A program made the position numbers and the translations under genes. The notes below the pieces were generated by a model. It was not told the DNA's origin and did not search any database. It worked only from the letters and a program-made list of their open reading frames with translations. From Streptomyces sp. NRRL B-1347 (GTDB taxonomy: Bacteria; Actinomycetota; Actinomycetes; Streptomycetales; Streptomycetaceae): a stretch of 64,000 nt of DNA. This document shows, piece after piece, positions 18,120 to 26,182 of this stretch (the stretch's first letter is position 1; every line of letters starts with the position of its first letter). The DNA lies in the NCBI RefSeq assembly GCF_000720325.1, contig NZ_JOJM01000016.1, positions 1-64,000 of the forward strand, read 5' to 3'.

Positions 18120-18440
18120 ATGGAGTTCGCCGTCTTCATGACCCTGCCCGGCCTCGTCATCGTCCTGACGGTCGTGGCCTTCGTGGACCAACTGCTGCTC
18201 CGCGCCGGGCGCGCCGGACTGCTGCCCTGGCGGAACAGCGCCCGCCAGGGCCAGATATCGGCGACCGGGTTCGAGCAGCTGCACGCCAGCTTCTCACCGG
18301 GGAAGCAGAGCGAGCTCAAGGAACGCCAGTCCTCCCTGGTGCTGCGGGACGACGAGGAGGACGGCGCACCGCCCCACCGCACGGCGGTGGACCTGGAGGG
18401 CGGCATCGCGACGGTCCGACTGCCCCGGCCGGGCCAGTAG
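18120..18440 (+). CDS. DUF6191 membrane-anchored protein
   Basis: A 106-residue protein with one N-terminal membrane helix (FMTLPGLVIVLTVVAFVDQLLL, ~6-27) and a charged cytoplasmic tail. The segment ISATGFEQLHASFSPGKQ is the hallmark of the actinobacterial DUF6191 family, whose function is unknown. It ends 36 nt before the HIT gene, which seems to have its own leaderless promoter. Confidence 0.75.
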   Translation: MEFAVFMTLPGLVIVLTVVAFVDQLLLRAGRAGLLPWRNSARQGQISATGFEQLHASFSPGKQSELKERQSSLVLRDDEEDGAPPHRTAVDLEGGIATVRLPRPGQ

Positions 18441-18476
18441 TCGATCTTCCCGCCGGACAGGTCCTAGAGTCGCTCC

Positions 18477-18956
18477 ATGGCTGACGACTGGAGAACGGAT
18501 CGGATCGGGGCCGCCCTGCGGGGCGAGAATCCCACGGTGCTGCGACGGCTCGACGCGGGCTTCGCGGTGATCGGCGACGTCCAGTTCCTGCCGGGCTACT
18601 CGGTCCTGCTGGTGGACGAGCCGGGCGTGCAGCGCCTTTCCGACCTGCCGAGGAGCAAACGCCTTGCGTTCCTGGCCGACATGGACCGGCTCGGCGAGGC
18701 GGTCGAGCGCGCGTGCCGACGCCTGGATCCGGCGTTCCGCCGGGTCAACCTGGAGATCCTGGGGAACACCGACCCGTTCCTGCACGCCCATGTCTGGCCC
18801 CGGTTCGCCTGGGAACCGGCCGAGTTGGCCGGCAAGCCGGTGTGGCTGTACCCGCAGGACCACTGGCGCGACGGGCGGTTCGGGCTCGGCCCGCGGCACG
18901 ACGTACTGCGGGAGGCGATCGGCGGCGAACTGGACCGGTTGCGGTCGGCGGAGTGA
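18477..18956 (+). CDS. HIT-family nucleotide hydrolase-like protein
   Basis: A 159-residue histidine-triad-like protein related to diadenosine tetraphosphate hydrolases. The core LHAHVWPRF (residues ~101-109) keeps the second and third histidines of the triad and the PR that follows; the first His is replaced by Phe. The C-terminal segment HDVLREAIGGELDRL is typical. A TAGAGT box at 18465-18470, six nt before the ATG, suggests a leaderless transcript. Its stop codon lies inside a 24-bp tandem repeat. Confidence 0.8.
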   Translation: MADDWRTDRIGAALRGENPTVLRRLDAGFAVIGDVQFLPGYSVLLVDEPGVQRLSDLPRSKRLAFLADMDRLGEAVERACRRLDPAFRRVNLEILGNTDPFLHAHVWPRFAWEPAELAGKPVWLYPQDHWRDGRFGLGPRHDVLREAIGGELDRLRSAE

Positions 18957-19044
18957 ACCCTCATGACCAGGTGCGAGTGAGCCCTCACGGCCGGGCGCGA
19001 GTGAGCCCTCTCGACCGGGCGCGCGAACCCTCGCGACCGGGCGC
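18951..19044. repeat. 24-bp tandem repeat spanning the HIT stop codon
   Basis: Three full 24-bp units starting GAGTGAACCC or GAGTGAGCCC (18951, 18975, 18999) and a fourth degenerate 22-bp unit (19023-19044) fill the gap between the convergent HIT and MFS genes. The first unit includes the last codon and the TGA of the HIT gene. Copy number is probably variable between strains. Confidence 0.8.
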
Positions 19045-19053
19045 GGTCGTGCC

Positions 19054-20337
19054 TCAGCCTCCGCCGCCCGGCGCCGCGCGGCCCGTGCGGGTGCGGCCGA
19101 TGCTCGTCACGGTGCCGGTCAGGGCCACGGCCACCACGCACGTGCCGACGGTCAGGCACACGGCGCGCACGCCCCACGCCCCGGCCGCCGCGGTGACGGC
19201 GGCCGCGCCGGTCGGACCGAGGGCGTTGTGGAGGGTCCAGAAGGACGAGGTGACCCGGCCCAGGAGATGACTGGGTGTCACTTCCTGTCGCAGGGACATG
19301 GAGTTGACGCCCGCCACGCCGGTGCAGAAGAGCATCACCGCGGCGAGCACCGCCACCAGCGGCACGCTTCCGGCGAGGCCCAGACAGGCCACGGCGGCTC
19401 CGGCGAGCGCGTTGACGCCGATCCAGCTCACCCCGAACCCGAGTCGCTCGCGCATCCGGTCGACGGCGAACGACGCCGCGAGCGTGCCCAGCGTTCCGGC
19501 GGTCAGCACATAGCCGACGGTGCTGTCGCCGTGCCCCAGGCCGTGCTTGACGTGGTAGATGATGACGTCGGTCAGGCCGTAGGTGAGGAACGTGAGCAGC
19601 GCGAGCAGCACCGTGAGGGGCCGCAGCACCGGGTGCTGCCACAGGAAGCGCGCCCCGGCGAGGAACTCCCGCCGCACGCCGCCGCGTTCGTCTCCCTCGC
19701 CTTCGGCCTCGGGCATCGGCCGTATGCGCACGAAGAGGATGCCGACCGCCGATACCGCGAACGTCGCGGCGTCGATGCCGAGCGCGGCGGCGGGTCCGAA
19801 CGCGGCCGCGACGAGTCCGGCCAGCAGGGGCCCGCCCGCGCTCGCGACGGCGTACGCGCCGAACAGATGGCTGTTGGCCTTGAGGATCTGGCCGGGCCCC
19901 ACGATGGCGGGCACCACGGTCACGTACGTCACCTGGAAGAGCATCGCAAAGGCCCCGGCGACCGGCACGACCGCGTAGACCAGCCACAGCGGCGTCGCGA
20001 ACAGCCACACCAGCGGGACCGTGCCGAAGAGCACGCAGCGCGCGACGTCGGTGAGCACCAGCAGGCGGCGCCGGTCCACCCGGTCGGCGACGACGCCCGC
20101 GAACAGTCCGGTGACGATCGAGGCGAGGCCGGTGAGCCCGGTGACGAGCCCCATCTGCGCCACCGAACCGGTCTGGTGCAGCACGAGCAGCGGGATCGCC
20201 ACGTGCGAGAAGGAGTCGCCGAGCGCGGACAGGCCCTGGAGGCCGAGGAAGAGGCGGTAGTTGGGGTCCGCCCACAGGCCGTCCGGGCCGGAGCTCGACG
20301 TCCGCGGCGCCCGGCGCGAGGTGCCCCGCCCTGCCAT
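19054..20337 (-). CDS. MFS transporter (EntS/MFS_3-like exporter)
   Basis: A 427-residue major-facilitator protein with about 12 membrane helices. It begins with a charged cytoplasmic tail, then ADPNYRLFLGLQGLSALGDSFSHVAIPLLVLHQTG, the usual start of the EntS-like exporter branch. The motif-A loop GVVADRVDRRRLL follows the second helix pair and a charged loop (PMPEAEGEGDERGG) separates the halves. The substrate is unknown; relatives export siderophores, macrolides or other small molecules. It ends 45 bp upstream of, and reads the same way as, the PEP-mutase family gene, from which it could be co-transcribed. Confidence 0.9.
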   Translation of the reverse strand: MAGRGTSRRAPRTSSSGPDGLWADPNYRLFLGLQGLSALGDSFSHVAIPLLVLHQTGSVAQMGLVTGLTGLASIVTGLFAGVVADRVDRRRLLVLTDVARCVLFGTVPLVWLFATPLWLVYAVVPVAGAFAMLFQVTYVTVVPAIVGPGQILKANSHLFGAYAVASAGGPLLAGLVAAAFGPAAALGIDAATFAVSAVGILFVRIRPMPEAEGEGDERGGVRREFLAGARFLWQHPVLRPLTVLLALLTFLTYGLTDVIIYHVKHGLGHGDSTVGYVLTAGTLGTLAASFAVDRMRERLGFGVSWIGVNALAGAAVACLGLAGSVPLVAVLAAVMLFCTGVAGVNSMSLRQEVTPSHLLGRVTSSFWTLHNALGPTGAAAVTAAAGAWGVRAVCLTVGTCVVAVALTGTVTSIGRTRTGRAAPGGGG

Positions 20338-20382
20338 GCGCTCCCCCTCCCCCGCCCCGCCACGGGCGCGGCCCGCCCGGGG

Positions 20383-21204
20383 CTACCTCCCGGGCTCGCG
20401 CGTCCGGTCCTCGAACGCCGTGGCGAGATCTTGGGCATCGGCGTACGAGAGTACGTCCCTGGGGCGCGAAGCGCCGCGAATAAACTCCTGGGCCACGTCC
20501 ACCGCCTGCTGCACGGCCGCGCGGAACAGCAGCGAGCCCGTGCTCACGCGCCGCACGCCGAGGGCGGCGAGGCGCGCGGGCGACGGACCGTCCGGGGCGT
20601 GCAGCACGTTCAGCGGTACGTCGAGGGGTTCGAGGGCGCCGACGAGTCCGGCGATCACGGCCTCGTCCCGCACGCCCGGCACGAACACCCCGTCCGCGCC
20701 CGCCCGTTGGTAGGCGTCGACGCGGCGCTCGGTCTCGGGCGCTCCCCCGGCGCCGAGCCAGTACGTGTCCGTGCGCGCGTTGACGAACAGGTCGGGCACG
20801 GCGTCCTTCACCGCGCGGATCAGCGCGCACTGCGCGTCGACGGCGGTCAGCGTGCCGTCCGGGCGGCCGTCCTCCAGGTTCACCCCGACGACGCCCGCCT
20901 CGGTGAGCTCGCGGGCCAGGTCCGCGACCTCGTCGGGCCGGTCGCCGAAGCCGCCCTCGATGTCGACGGTGATCAGGGCGGGCAGCCGGGCGATGCCGCG
21001 GGCGAGGCGCAGGGTCTCCTCGCGCGCCGCCCCGGTGGCGTCCGCCTTGCCCGCGGCGGCGGCCACGCCGAGGCTCGTCGTGCCGATCGCGGGGAATCCG
21101 GCGCGGGCGAGGGCGGCGGCGGACGCGTGGTCCCAGGCGTTGGGCAGCAACAGCGGCGAGCCGGTGCGGTGCAGGGCGCGGAAGGCTTCGTGGCGATCAC
21201 TCAT
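20383..21204 (-). CDS. Isocitrate lyase / PEP mutase superfamily protein
   Basis: A 273-residue TIM-barrel enzyme of the ICL/PEPM family. LLPNAWDHASAAALARAGFPAIGTTS opens the barrel, followed by ITVDIEGGFGD (Mg2+-binding Asp region), VGVNLEDG and NARTDTYW. The active-site loop Cys of true isocitrate lyases is absent, so a carboxyvinyl-phosphonate-mutase-like or oxaloacetate-hydrolase-like C-C or P-C bond activity is more likely. The ATG at 21204 was chosen where homology begins. The upstream DUF1963-like gene ends 41 nt earlier on the same strand, so the two probably share a message. Confidence 0.88.
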   Translation of the reverse strand: MSDRHEAFRALHRTGSPLLLPNAWDHASAAALARAGFPAIGTTSLGVAAAAGKADATGAAREETLRLARGIARLPALITVDIEGGFGDRPDEVADLARELTEAGVVGVNLEDGRPDGTLTAVDAQCALIRAVKDAVPDLFVNARTDTYWLGAGGAPETERRVDAYQRAGADGVFVPGVRDEAVIAGLVGALEPLDVPLNVLHAPDGPSPARLAALGVRRVSTGSLLFRAAVQQAVDVAQEFIRGASRPRDVLSYADAQDLATAFEDRTREPGR

Positions 21205-21245
21205 GCCGCGCACTCTGCCAGAGGGCGCCGACAGGGGGCCGGGGC

Positions 21246-21893
21246 TCAGCGCTGCCAGAGGAACGCCGCGGCACGGCAGTCGGCGCAGGTGAACACGTAC
21301 CCGATGCCCCCGCCACCGAAGTTGGCCGACGTGGCGAAGTCGTAGCCCTCCTCCAGCTGGGCCGTGAACGCCATGCGCGCGGCGCAGCCGGGGCAGTGCG
21401 GGGTCTCGTCGCCCTGGAGCCACGCGGGTTCGCCGCCGAGCTGGCCCTGCACCAGGAGCGAGGCCGCGTCGTCGGCCGCCCAGGCGTCGAGCGCCTCGGG
21501 GAAGCCCGCCGCGGCGACCTGCTCGGCGCGCAGCGCGCTGACCGCGCCGAGCCCGGTCTCGCCGCGCTCGGGGACGGCGGCCGGGGCGAGGCCTTCGGCG
21601 GTGAAGAGGTACGCGCGGTTGGCGCCGCCGGTGGCGTCCCAGTCGTCGCACATGCCGGGGTCGTTCTGGCACAGGAACACCGACACGACGTCCCCGCGGC
21701 CCGTCGCACCGCCCGCGCCCGCCTCGCCGTCGGCGCCCGCGCCGAGCGGCAGGTGCAGCAGGAACAGCAGGGCGCCGCCGCACTCGCGGCAGGTCGGCCA
21801 CGCGAAGCCGGGCGGCACCAGCGGCACCCCGCCCGTCCGCGGGCCGGGCGCCTCGGCACCGGCCTCACCCGCGTGGATCAGCAACGTCGTCAT
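21246..21893 (-). CDS. DUF1963/YwqG-like protein with paired CxxC motifs
   Basis: A 215-residue cytoplasmic protein of unknown function. GGVPLVPPGFAWPTCRECGG followed by LLFLLHLPLG fits the YwqG/DUF1963 family. It contains three CxxC pairs (TCRECG near 34-38, CPGCA near 172-176 and CADCR near 206-210), so it probably binds zinc. It lies upstream of the PEP-mutase family gene on the same strand with a 41-bp gap. Confidence 0.65.
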   Translation of the reverse strand: MTTLLIHAGEAGAEAPGPRTGGVPLVPPGFAWPTCRECGGALLFLLHLPLGAGADGEAGAGGATGRGDVVSVFLCQNDPGMCDDWDATGGANRAYLFTAEGLAPAAVPERGETGLGAVSALRAEQVAAAGFPEALDAWAADDAASLLVQGQLGGEPAWLQGDETPHCPGCAARMAFTAQLEEGYDFATSANFGGGGIGYVFTCADCRAAAFLWQR

Positions 21894-22057
21894 GGCGTCA
21901 CCCTAAGTCCGCCGCGAGGCTGATCGAACCCCAACAGGAACCTGACAGCTTCCTCATAACTTCCCGCCAGCCTGGCGACCGTGCCCGGCGGAACACCGGT
22001 GTCCGCCGCCCCCGCCGGGCACTCCTCCACGTACGAGCCGGAACGGAGCCCCACCAC

Positions 22058-22561
22058 ATGACCCACCGCGCCCACGCCCGTCCCCACGCCCGCTCCCTGC
22101 GCGCCGCGGTCGTCGCCTCCGCCGTGGCGGCCGGGGTGCTCGCCACCCCGGCGGCCGCGGCCTTCGCCGACGACTCGACGCCGAAGCCGAAGCCGACGGC
22201 CGGCGAGAGCGCCCCCTCGCCCGCGCCCGAGGTCTCCAAGGACGCCGTCGCCAAGAAGCGGGCGGCGACGGAGGAGGCCCTGCGGGACGCCAAGCGCAAG
22301 CACGTCGCGCCGCGCGGCGGTGTCGCCGCCGGTGACAAGCCCGTCGTCAAGGAGAAGGACAAGAGCGCGCCCGCGCCCGAGCCCGCCCGGAAGGACCTCG
22401 CGGTGACTCCGCGGGGCGGCGTCGCCGCGGGCGAGCGGCCCACGGCGGACGGCAGCGACAACACCCCCGCCCTCGTCGGCTCGGCCGCGGGCATCGCCCT
22501 GCTCGCGGGCGCGAGCACCCTGGTCCTGCGCCGCCGCGCCACCGGCCGCGTCCAGAGCTGA
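22058..22561 (+). CDS. Secreted wall-associated protein, probable class F sortase substrate
   Basis: A 167-residue exported protein. A signal peptide (1-37, ending AFA) precedes a Lys/Pro/Ala-rich spacer with an exact internal repeat, PRGGVAAGDKP (85-95) and PRGGVAAGERP (118-128). The C-terminus has a hydrophobic helix (138-157) and then RRR (158-160), the layout of a cell-wall sorting signal, but no LPXTG or LAXTG motif is seen; SDNTPALVG stands where one would be expected. The class F sortase gene starts 118 bp downstream on the same strand, so it is a natural partner. Plain membrane anchoring is the alternative. Confidence 0.65.
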   Translation: MTHRAHARPHARSLRAAVVASAVAAGVLATPAAAAFADDSTPKPKPTAGESAPSPAPEVSKDAVAKKRAATEEALRDAKRKHVAPRGGVAAGDKPVVKEKDKSAPAPEPARKDLAVTPRGGVAAGERPTADGSDNTPALVGSAAGIALLAGASTLVLRRRATGRVQS

Positions 22562-22629
22562 CCCCGGCCGCGAGGACCACCTCCCCCGCCGGACACCGCG
22601 CCGCGAGCGCGGGGCCGGCCCGACCACGC

Positions 22630-22666
22630 GCGGTGGCGCCGCCTCTTGCCCGGGCGGCGCCACCGC
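22630..22666. terminator. Hairpin between substrate and sortase genes
   Basis: Perfect 14-bp arms GCGGTGGCGCCGCC and GGCGGCGCCACCGC with a 9-nt loop end 13 bp before the sortase ATG, just upstream of GGAGTC. It may terminate or attenuate, giving less sortase than substrate. Confidence 0.6.
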
Positions 22667-22679
22667 GTCCGGAGTCTCC

Positions 22680-23327
22680 ATGCCCCTCAAGAGCCGACCG
22701 CTCCCGGTGTCCGCCGCGCCCCGGCGGCGCGCCGTCGGCGGCTGCGCCCTCGCCGCCGTCGTCTGCGCGACGGTGGGCGGCTGCTCCGCCGCCGACGGAA
22801 CGGCCGCCGCCACCAAGGCGAGGCCGTCCACCTCCAAGACGTACGCGGTCGGCGAGCCCGACGCGGCCGCCCGGTCCGGGCCGGCCGCCCCCGTGCACGT
22901 GGCGATCCCGTCCATCGGCGTGCGCAGCTCCCTGATGCGGCTCGGTCTGAACCCGGACCGCACCGTGGAGGTGCCGCCCGCGGAGAAGGGCATGACGGCG
23001 GGCTGGTACACCGGGGGCGCGGTCCCCGGGCGGCGCGGCGCGGCCGTCATCATCGGCCACAACGACACGCGCTTCGGCCGGGCCGTCTTCCACGACCTGA
23101 AGAAGGTGCGGGTGGGCGCCGACGTCGCCGTACGGGACGCGCGCGGCAGGACCGTCCACTTCCGGGTCACCGCCACCGAGACGGCCTCGAAGAAGGCCTT
23201 CCCCACCGACAAGGTCTACGGCGCGACCAACTCCCGGGACCTGCGCCTGATCACCTGCGACGGCGCGTACGACGCGCAGGGTCACCCCGTGGACAACCTC
23301 ATCGTGTACGCGACCGCGAATCGGTAG
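22680..23327 (+). CDS. Class F sortase
   Basis: A 215-residue transpeptidase of the actinobacterial class F. An N-terminal hydrophobic stretch ends in VGGC (lipobox-like, Cys35), so it may be a lipoprotein. The sortase barrel spans ~70-212 (VHVAIPSIGVRSSLMRLGLN onwards). Catalytic His127 is in IIGHNDT and Cys193 in LRLITCDG. The position that usually holds the catalytic Arg reads GHPVDNLIVYA, with Val instead of Arg at 204, though Arg189 precedes the Cys. The enzyme should attach proteins to peptidoglycan; the gene just upstream is the obvious candidate substrate. Confidence 0.88.
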   Translation: MPLKSRPLPVSAAPRRRAVGGCALAAVVCATVGGCSAADGTAAATKARPSTSKTYAVGEPDAAARSGPAAPVHVAIPSIGVRSSLMRLGLNPDRTVEVPPAEKGMTAGWYTGGAVPGRRGAAVIIGHNDTRFGRAVFHDLKKVRVGADVAVRDARGRTVHFRVTATETASKKAFPTDKVYGATNSRDLRLITCDGAYDAQGHPVDNLIVYATANR

Positions 23328-23403
23328 CCGATGGGTCCGCAGGCGGTCGGGTTAGGCTTCCTGCGCAACCTGTTCATGTGTGCGAAGCGGGGGAACGTCG
23401 ACG

Positions 23404-24222
23404 GTGTCCGATCTGGGACGGCTCGTGGCCGGCCGGTACCGCCTCGTGGAGCGCGTGGGGCGGGGCGGCATGGGCACCGTGTGGCGGGCCGAGGACGAGC
23501 TCCTGGGCCGCCACGTCGCCGTGAAGAAGCTGCACGTGCCGCCGCACCTGAACGACGACGAGATCCGGACGCTCCACGAGCGCACCCGCCGCGAGGCCCG
23601 CAGCGCCGCCCGGATCACCCACCCCCACGTGGTCGTCGTCCACGACGTCGTGGACGACGAGGGCCTGCCGTGCATCGTCATGGAGTACGTCCCCTCCGTC
23701 ACCCTCGGCGACGTCCTCAAGGAGCGCACCACCCTGGCGCCCGCCGACGCGGCCCGGCACGGCCGGGCCATGGCGGCCGCGCTGCGCGCCGCGCACGACG
23801 CGGGCGTCCTGCACCGGGACGTGAAGCCCGCCAACGTGCTGCTCGGGCACGACGGGCGGACCGTACTCACCGACTTCGGCATCGCCGTGGAGAGCGGTAC
23901 GCCGTCCCTGACCCGGACCGGCGAACTGATCGGCTCCGTGCGGTACCTGGCGCCCGAGCGGCTGCGCAGCGCCGAGCCCGGCCCCGCCTGCGACCTGTGG
24001 TCCCTGGGCGTGACGCTGTACGAGGCGGTGGAGGGCCACCACCCCTTCGAGCGGGACACGGCGATGGAGACGGCGTACGCCATCGCCACCGACCGCGCGC
24101 CCTTGAGCGCGACGCAGCGGCCCGCGAGTGCGAACGCCTACCGCGCCGGACGGCGCCTAAGACAGTCGCAACCGCGACCAACGCGGCAGCGGGCTTTCAC
24201 CACATGCCGCCCCGCCAGGTGA
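23404..24222 (+). pseudogene. Serine/threonine protein kinase, cut off in the C-lobe
   Basis: Encodes 272 residues from the GTG at 23404 (GGGGGAA upstream). The Pkn-type kinase domain is well kept at first: GRGGMGTVW glycine loop, VAVKK lysine, HRDVKPANVLL catalytic loop, DFGIA, SVRYLAPERL and DLWSLGVTLYEAVEGHHPF. After AYAIATDRAPL (about residue 235) homology stops and 38 basic, Arg/Pro/Gln-rich residues of no recognisable origin follow. The last kinase helices, the usual transmembrane segment and any sensor domain are missing. The break at about 24105 coincides with a change in base composition, which points to a deletion or insertion scar. A short soluble kinase is possible but unlikely. 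Confidence 0.7.
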
Positions 24223-24639
24223 ACGGTGGCCTCGGCCCCCTTCACCACATCAACTTCCGCGCCTGCGAAGCGAGCTCATCTACACACAGGTGACCGTACG
24301 GCTTCTTCATACGAGTCAGGCGACGGAACTTCTGGATACGAAAGGTGCTAACTCATGACCAATGCAAGAAGGCGACAAGGTCGGGACGTGGGTCAAGCGG
24401 GCCTGCAAGGCAGGTGGGAGGGATTACCTGACCTGCCTCCAGTTGCTCGTGGACTCCGGCGTCCGTAAGAAGCACGCCGGTGGCGCGTGCGATCGGGCCT
24501 GAGCGGCTCGGGCGGCCAGCTCGTACCGACCGGTCTGCGACGCGGCCATGAGGGCGTCCGGCTCGACGGCTGGACCCGGACGGTGCGCCCGGGGCAAATC
24601 CACTGGTCGCCGAGGAGCGCCGCGGCCTAGGGTGGCGCG
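24223..24639. other. Gene-free scar after the truncated kinase
   Basis: About 420 bp with lower GC content than its neighbours and no convincing gene. TTCACCACAT occurs twice (around 24200 and 24240). At ~24362-24502 one frame reads like a helicase-associated repeat (KVGTWVKRA...LQLLVDSGV), which I treat only as a possible relic. GGCAGGT and ACCTGCC near 24410-24440 could pair. The right end holds TAGGGT at 24628-24633, the promoter box of the phosphotransferase gene. Confidence 0.4.
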
Positions 24640-25173
24640 GTGACGACTCGGATGATCATCCTCAACGGCGGTTCCAGCTCGGGCAAGTCCGGGATCGTAC
24701 GGTGCCTGCAGGCCGTCCTGCCCGACCAGTGGCTGGCGTTCGGGTGCGATTCGTTCGTCGACGCCCTGCCCGCGCGGATGCAGGGGGCGGACGGCGGGAT
24801 CGTGTTCGCGGCCGACGGCGGCGTGGACGTCGGGGCGGACTTCCGGTCCCTGGAGACGGCCTGGACCCAGGGCGTCGTGGCGATGGCCCGCGCGGGCGCC
24901 CGGATCGTCGTCGACGACGTCTTCCTCGGCGGTACGGCGTCCCAGCAGCGGTGGCAGCGGGCCCTCGGCGACCTGGACGTGCTGTGGGTCGGCGTCCGCT
25001 GCGAGAGCGCCGTCGCCGCGGGCCGCGAGGTCGCGCGCGGGGACCGGACCCCGGGCATGGCCGCGGCGCAGGCCCGCCTGGTGCACGAGGGCGTGCGCTA
25101 CGACCTGGAGGTCGACACGACGCGCACCGAGTCCCTGGAGTGTGCGCGCGCCATCGCCGCCCGCGTCGTCTGA
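24640..25173 (+). CDS. cpt: Chloramphenicol 3-O-phosphotransferase homologue
   Basis: A 177-residue P-loop kinase that closely follows the chloramphenicol phosphotransferase of S. venezuelae (178 aa), which inactivates chloramphenicol by phosphorylating its primary hydroxyl. It starts [20 protein letters not shown] with Walker A GGSSSGKS (10-17), has the catalytic Asp37 (FGCDSFVDA), the [20 protein letters not shown] segment and [11 protein letters not shown]. The GTG start lies six nt after a TAGGGT box, so it is probably leaderless. No chloramphenicol biosynthesis genes are in the window, so it is either a stand-alone resistance gene or acts on another small hydroxyl compound. Confidence 0.88.
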   Translation: MTTRMIILNGGSSSGKSGIVRCLQAVLPDQWLAFGCDSFVDALPARMQGADGGIVFAADGGVDVGADFRSLETAWTQGVVAMARAGARIVVDDVFLGGTASQQRWQRALGDLDVLWVGVRCESAVAAGREVARGDRTPGMAAAQARLVHEGVRYDLEVDTTRTESLECARAIAARVV

Positions 25174-25189
25174 CCGGCCGCCCGGTCGG

Positions 25190-26008
25190 TCACCGCAGCG
25201 GCCGGGCCGCCTGCGCGCGCTCCTTCGTACGGCCCTGGAGCTGGGCGGCACGCTCGCGGATCGCGGGCAGCTGGGCGCGCAGCGCGGCGCCCGGGCAGGA
25301 CGTGGTGTAGCCGTCGGTGTGCCCGGCCACGGCGTCGAACTCGGCGCGCGTCCCCACCGGGAACCGGCTGAGGCTGTTGCTGGACACCAGCTGGGCCCGC
25401 AGCCGCGGGTCGACGTCCACGAGGCCGAGCTTCCACGCGGCGAGGGCCGCGATGGCCTCCGCCATCGGCGCCGGCACCGGGGTGCCCGCGGTGAAGGTGC
25501 CGATCGCGGCGACCCCGGCCGTGCGGTGGTTGAAGCCCTGCGTGTGGGCGCCGACGACGGGCCGGTCGGCGCCGCCCGCGCGGCCCTCGTAGATCGTTCC
25601 GCAGCGGTCGACGAGGAAGTTGTAGCCGATGTCGTCGAAGAGCCGGGCCCCGGTCTGGCCCGCGGCGAGAGCCCGGATGATGCGCGGCGCGTCGGCGCAG
25701 TCGTACCCGTTCGGCGAGTCGGTGTGGTGGACGAAGACGGCGACGACGGGGCCGCCGTAGCGCACCGGCGGCGGGGCCCCGCGGGTGTCGCCGAGCCATG
25801 CGGCGCGCGGCACGATGGACGGCCGGGCGGCGCTGTGGACCGCCGGCACCGCGGCGGCGCGCGGGCGCCCTTCGCCCTCGGCCGCGTGCTCGACGCCCAC
25901 CGCGCACAGCGCGAGCGCCCCCACGGCCACGAGCCCGGGGACACCGGCGACGACCGCGCGCCCGGCACGCGGCAGCCGCCCCGCCACCGTCTCCCGCAAG
26001 GCACGCAT
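25190..26008 (-). CDS. Secreted peptidoglycan-recognition-type N-acetylmuramoyl-L-alanine amidase
   Basis: A 272-residue exported amidase of the PGRP/Amidase_2 fold, expected to cut the bond between muramic acid and the stem peptide. An N-terminal hydrophobic segment (~17-40) serves for export. The catalytic domain starts at IVPRAAWLGD (65-74). Zinc ligands are His94 (VFVHHTDS), His230 (AGHTDGY) and Cys238 (SCPG), with Tyr129 (DIGYNFLV) as the catalytic tyrosine. A basic, Gln/Arg-rich tail follows. The ATG at 26008 has GGGAGG directly upstream. Confidence 0.92.
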   Translation of the reverse strand: MRALRETVAGRLPRAGRAVVAGVPGLVAVGALALCAVGVEHAAEGEGRPRAAAVPAVHSAARPSIVPRAAWLGDTRGAPPPVRYGGPVVAVFVHHTDSPNGYDCADAPRIIRALAAGQTGARLFDDIGYNFLVDRCGTIYEGRAGGADRPVVGAHTQGFNHRTAGVAAIGTFTAGTPVPAPMAEAIAALAAWKLGLVDVDPRLRAQLVSSNSLSRFPVGTRAEFDAVAGHTDGYTTSCPGAALRAQLPAIRERAAQLQGRTKERAQAARPLR

Positions 26009-26182
26009 GCCTCCCACTCTCCGGGCGGCCGACCGGGCCCGCGCGCGGGGTGCGCCCGGTCGGGGGACTTCGAGACACGCGGCGAGGAATTGCGCGGCGG
26101 GTGTCGAGAACGGCTCGCCCGCCCCGACGTCCCCTGTGAGAGTGGCCCACGAGGGGCGACGACACAGCCAGAGGAGTACGTC

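Noticed and set aside
17766..18284. Minus-strand frame in the gap after the MmpL gene, with one hydrophobic stretch
   Set aside because: It overlaps the well-supported DUF6191 gene and has no ribosome site; the hydrophobic patch alone is not enough.
18951..19044. Tandem repeat considered as a CRISPR array
   Set aside because: Units are contiguous with no spacers and no cas genes are present.
24223..24639. Attachment site or insertion-sequence end in the scar
   Set aside because: No tRNA, integrase, transposase or clear terminal inverted repeat is visible; only the composition change supports it.
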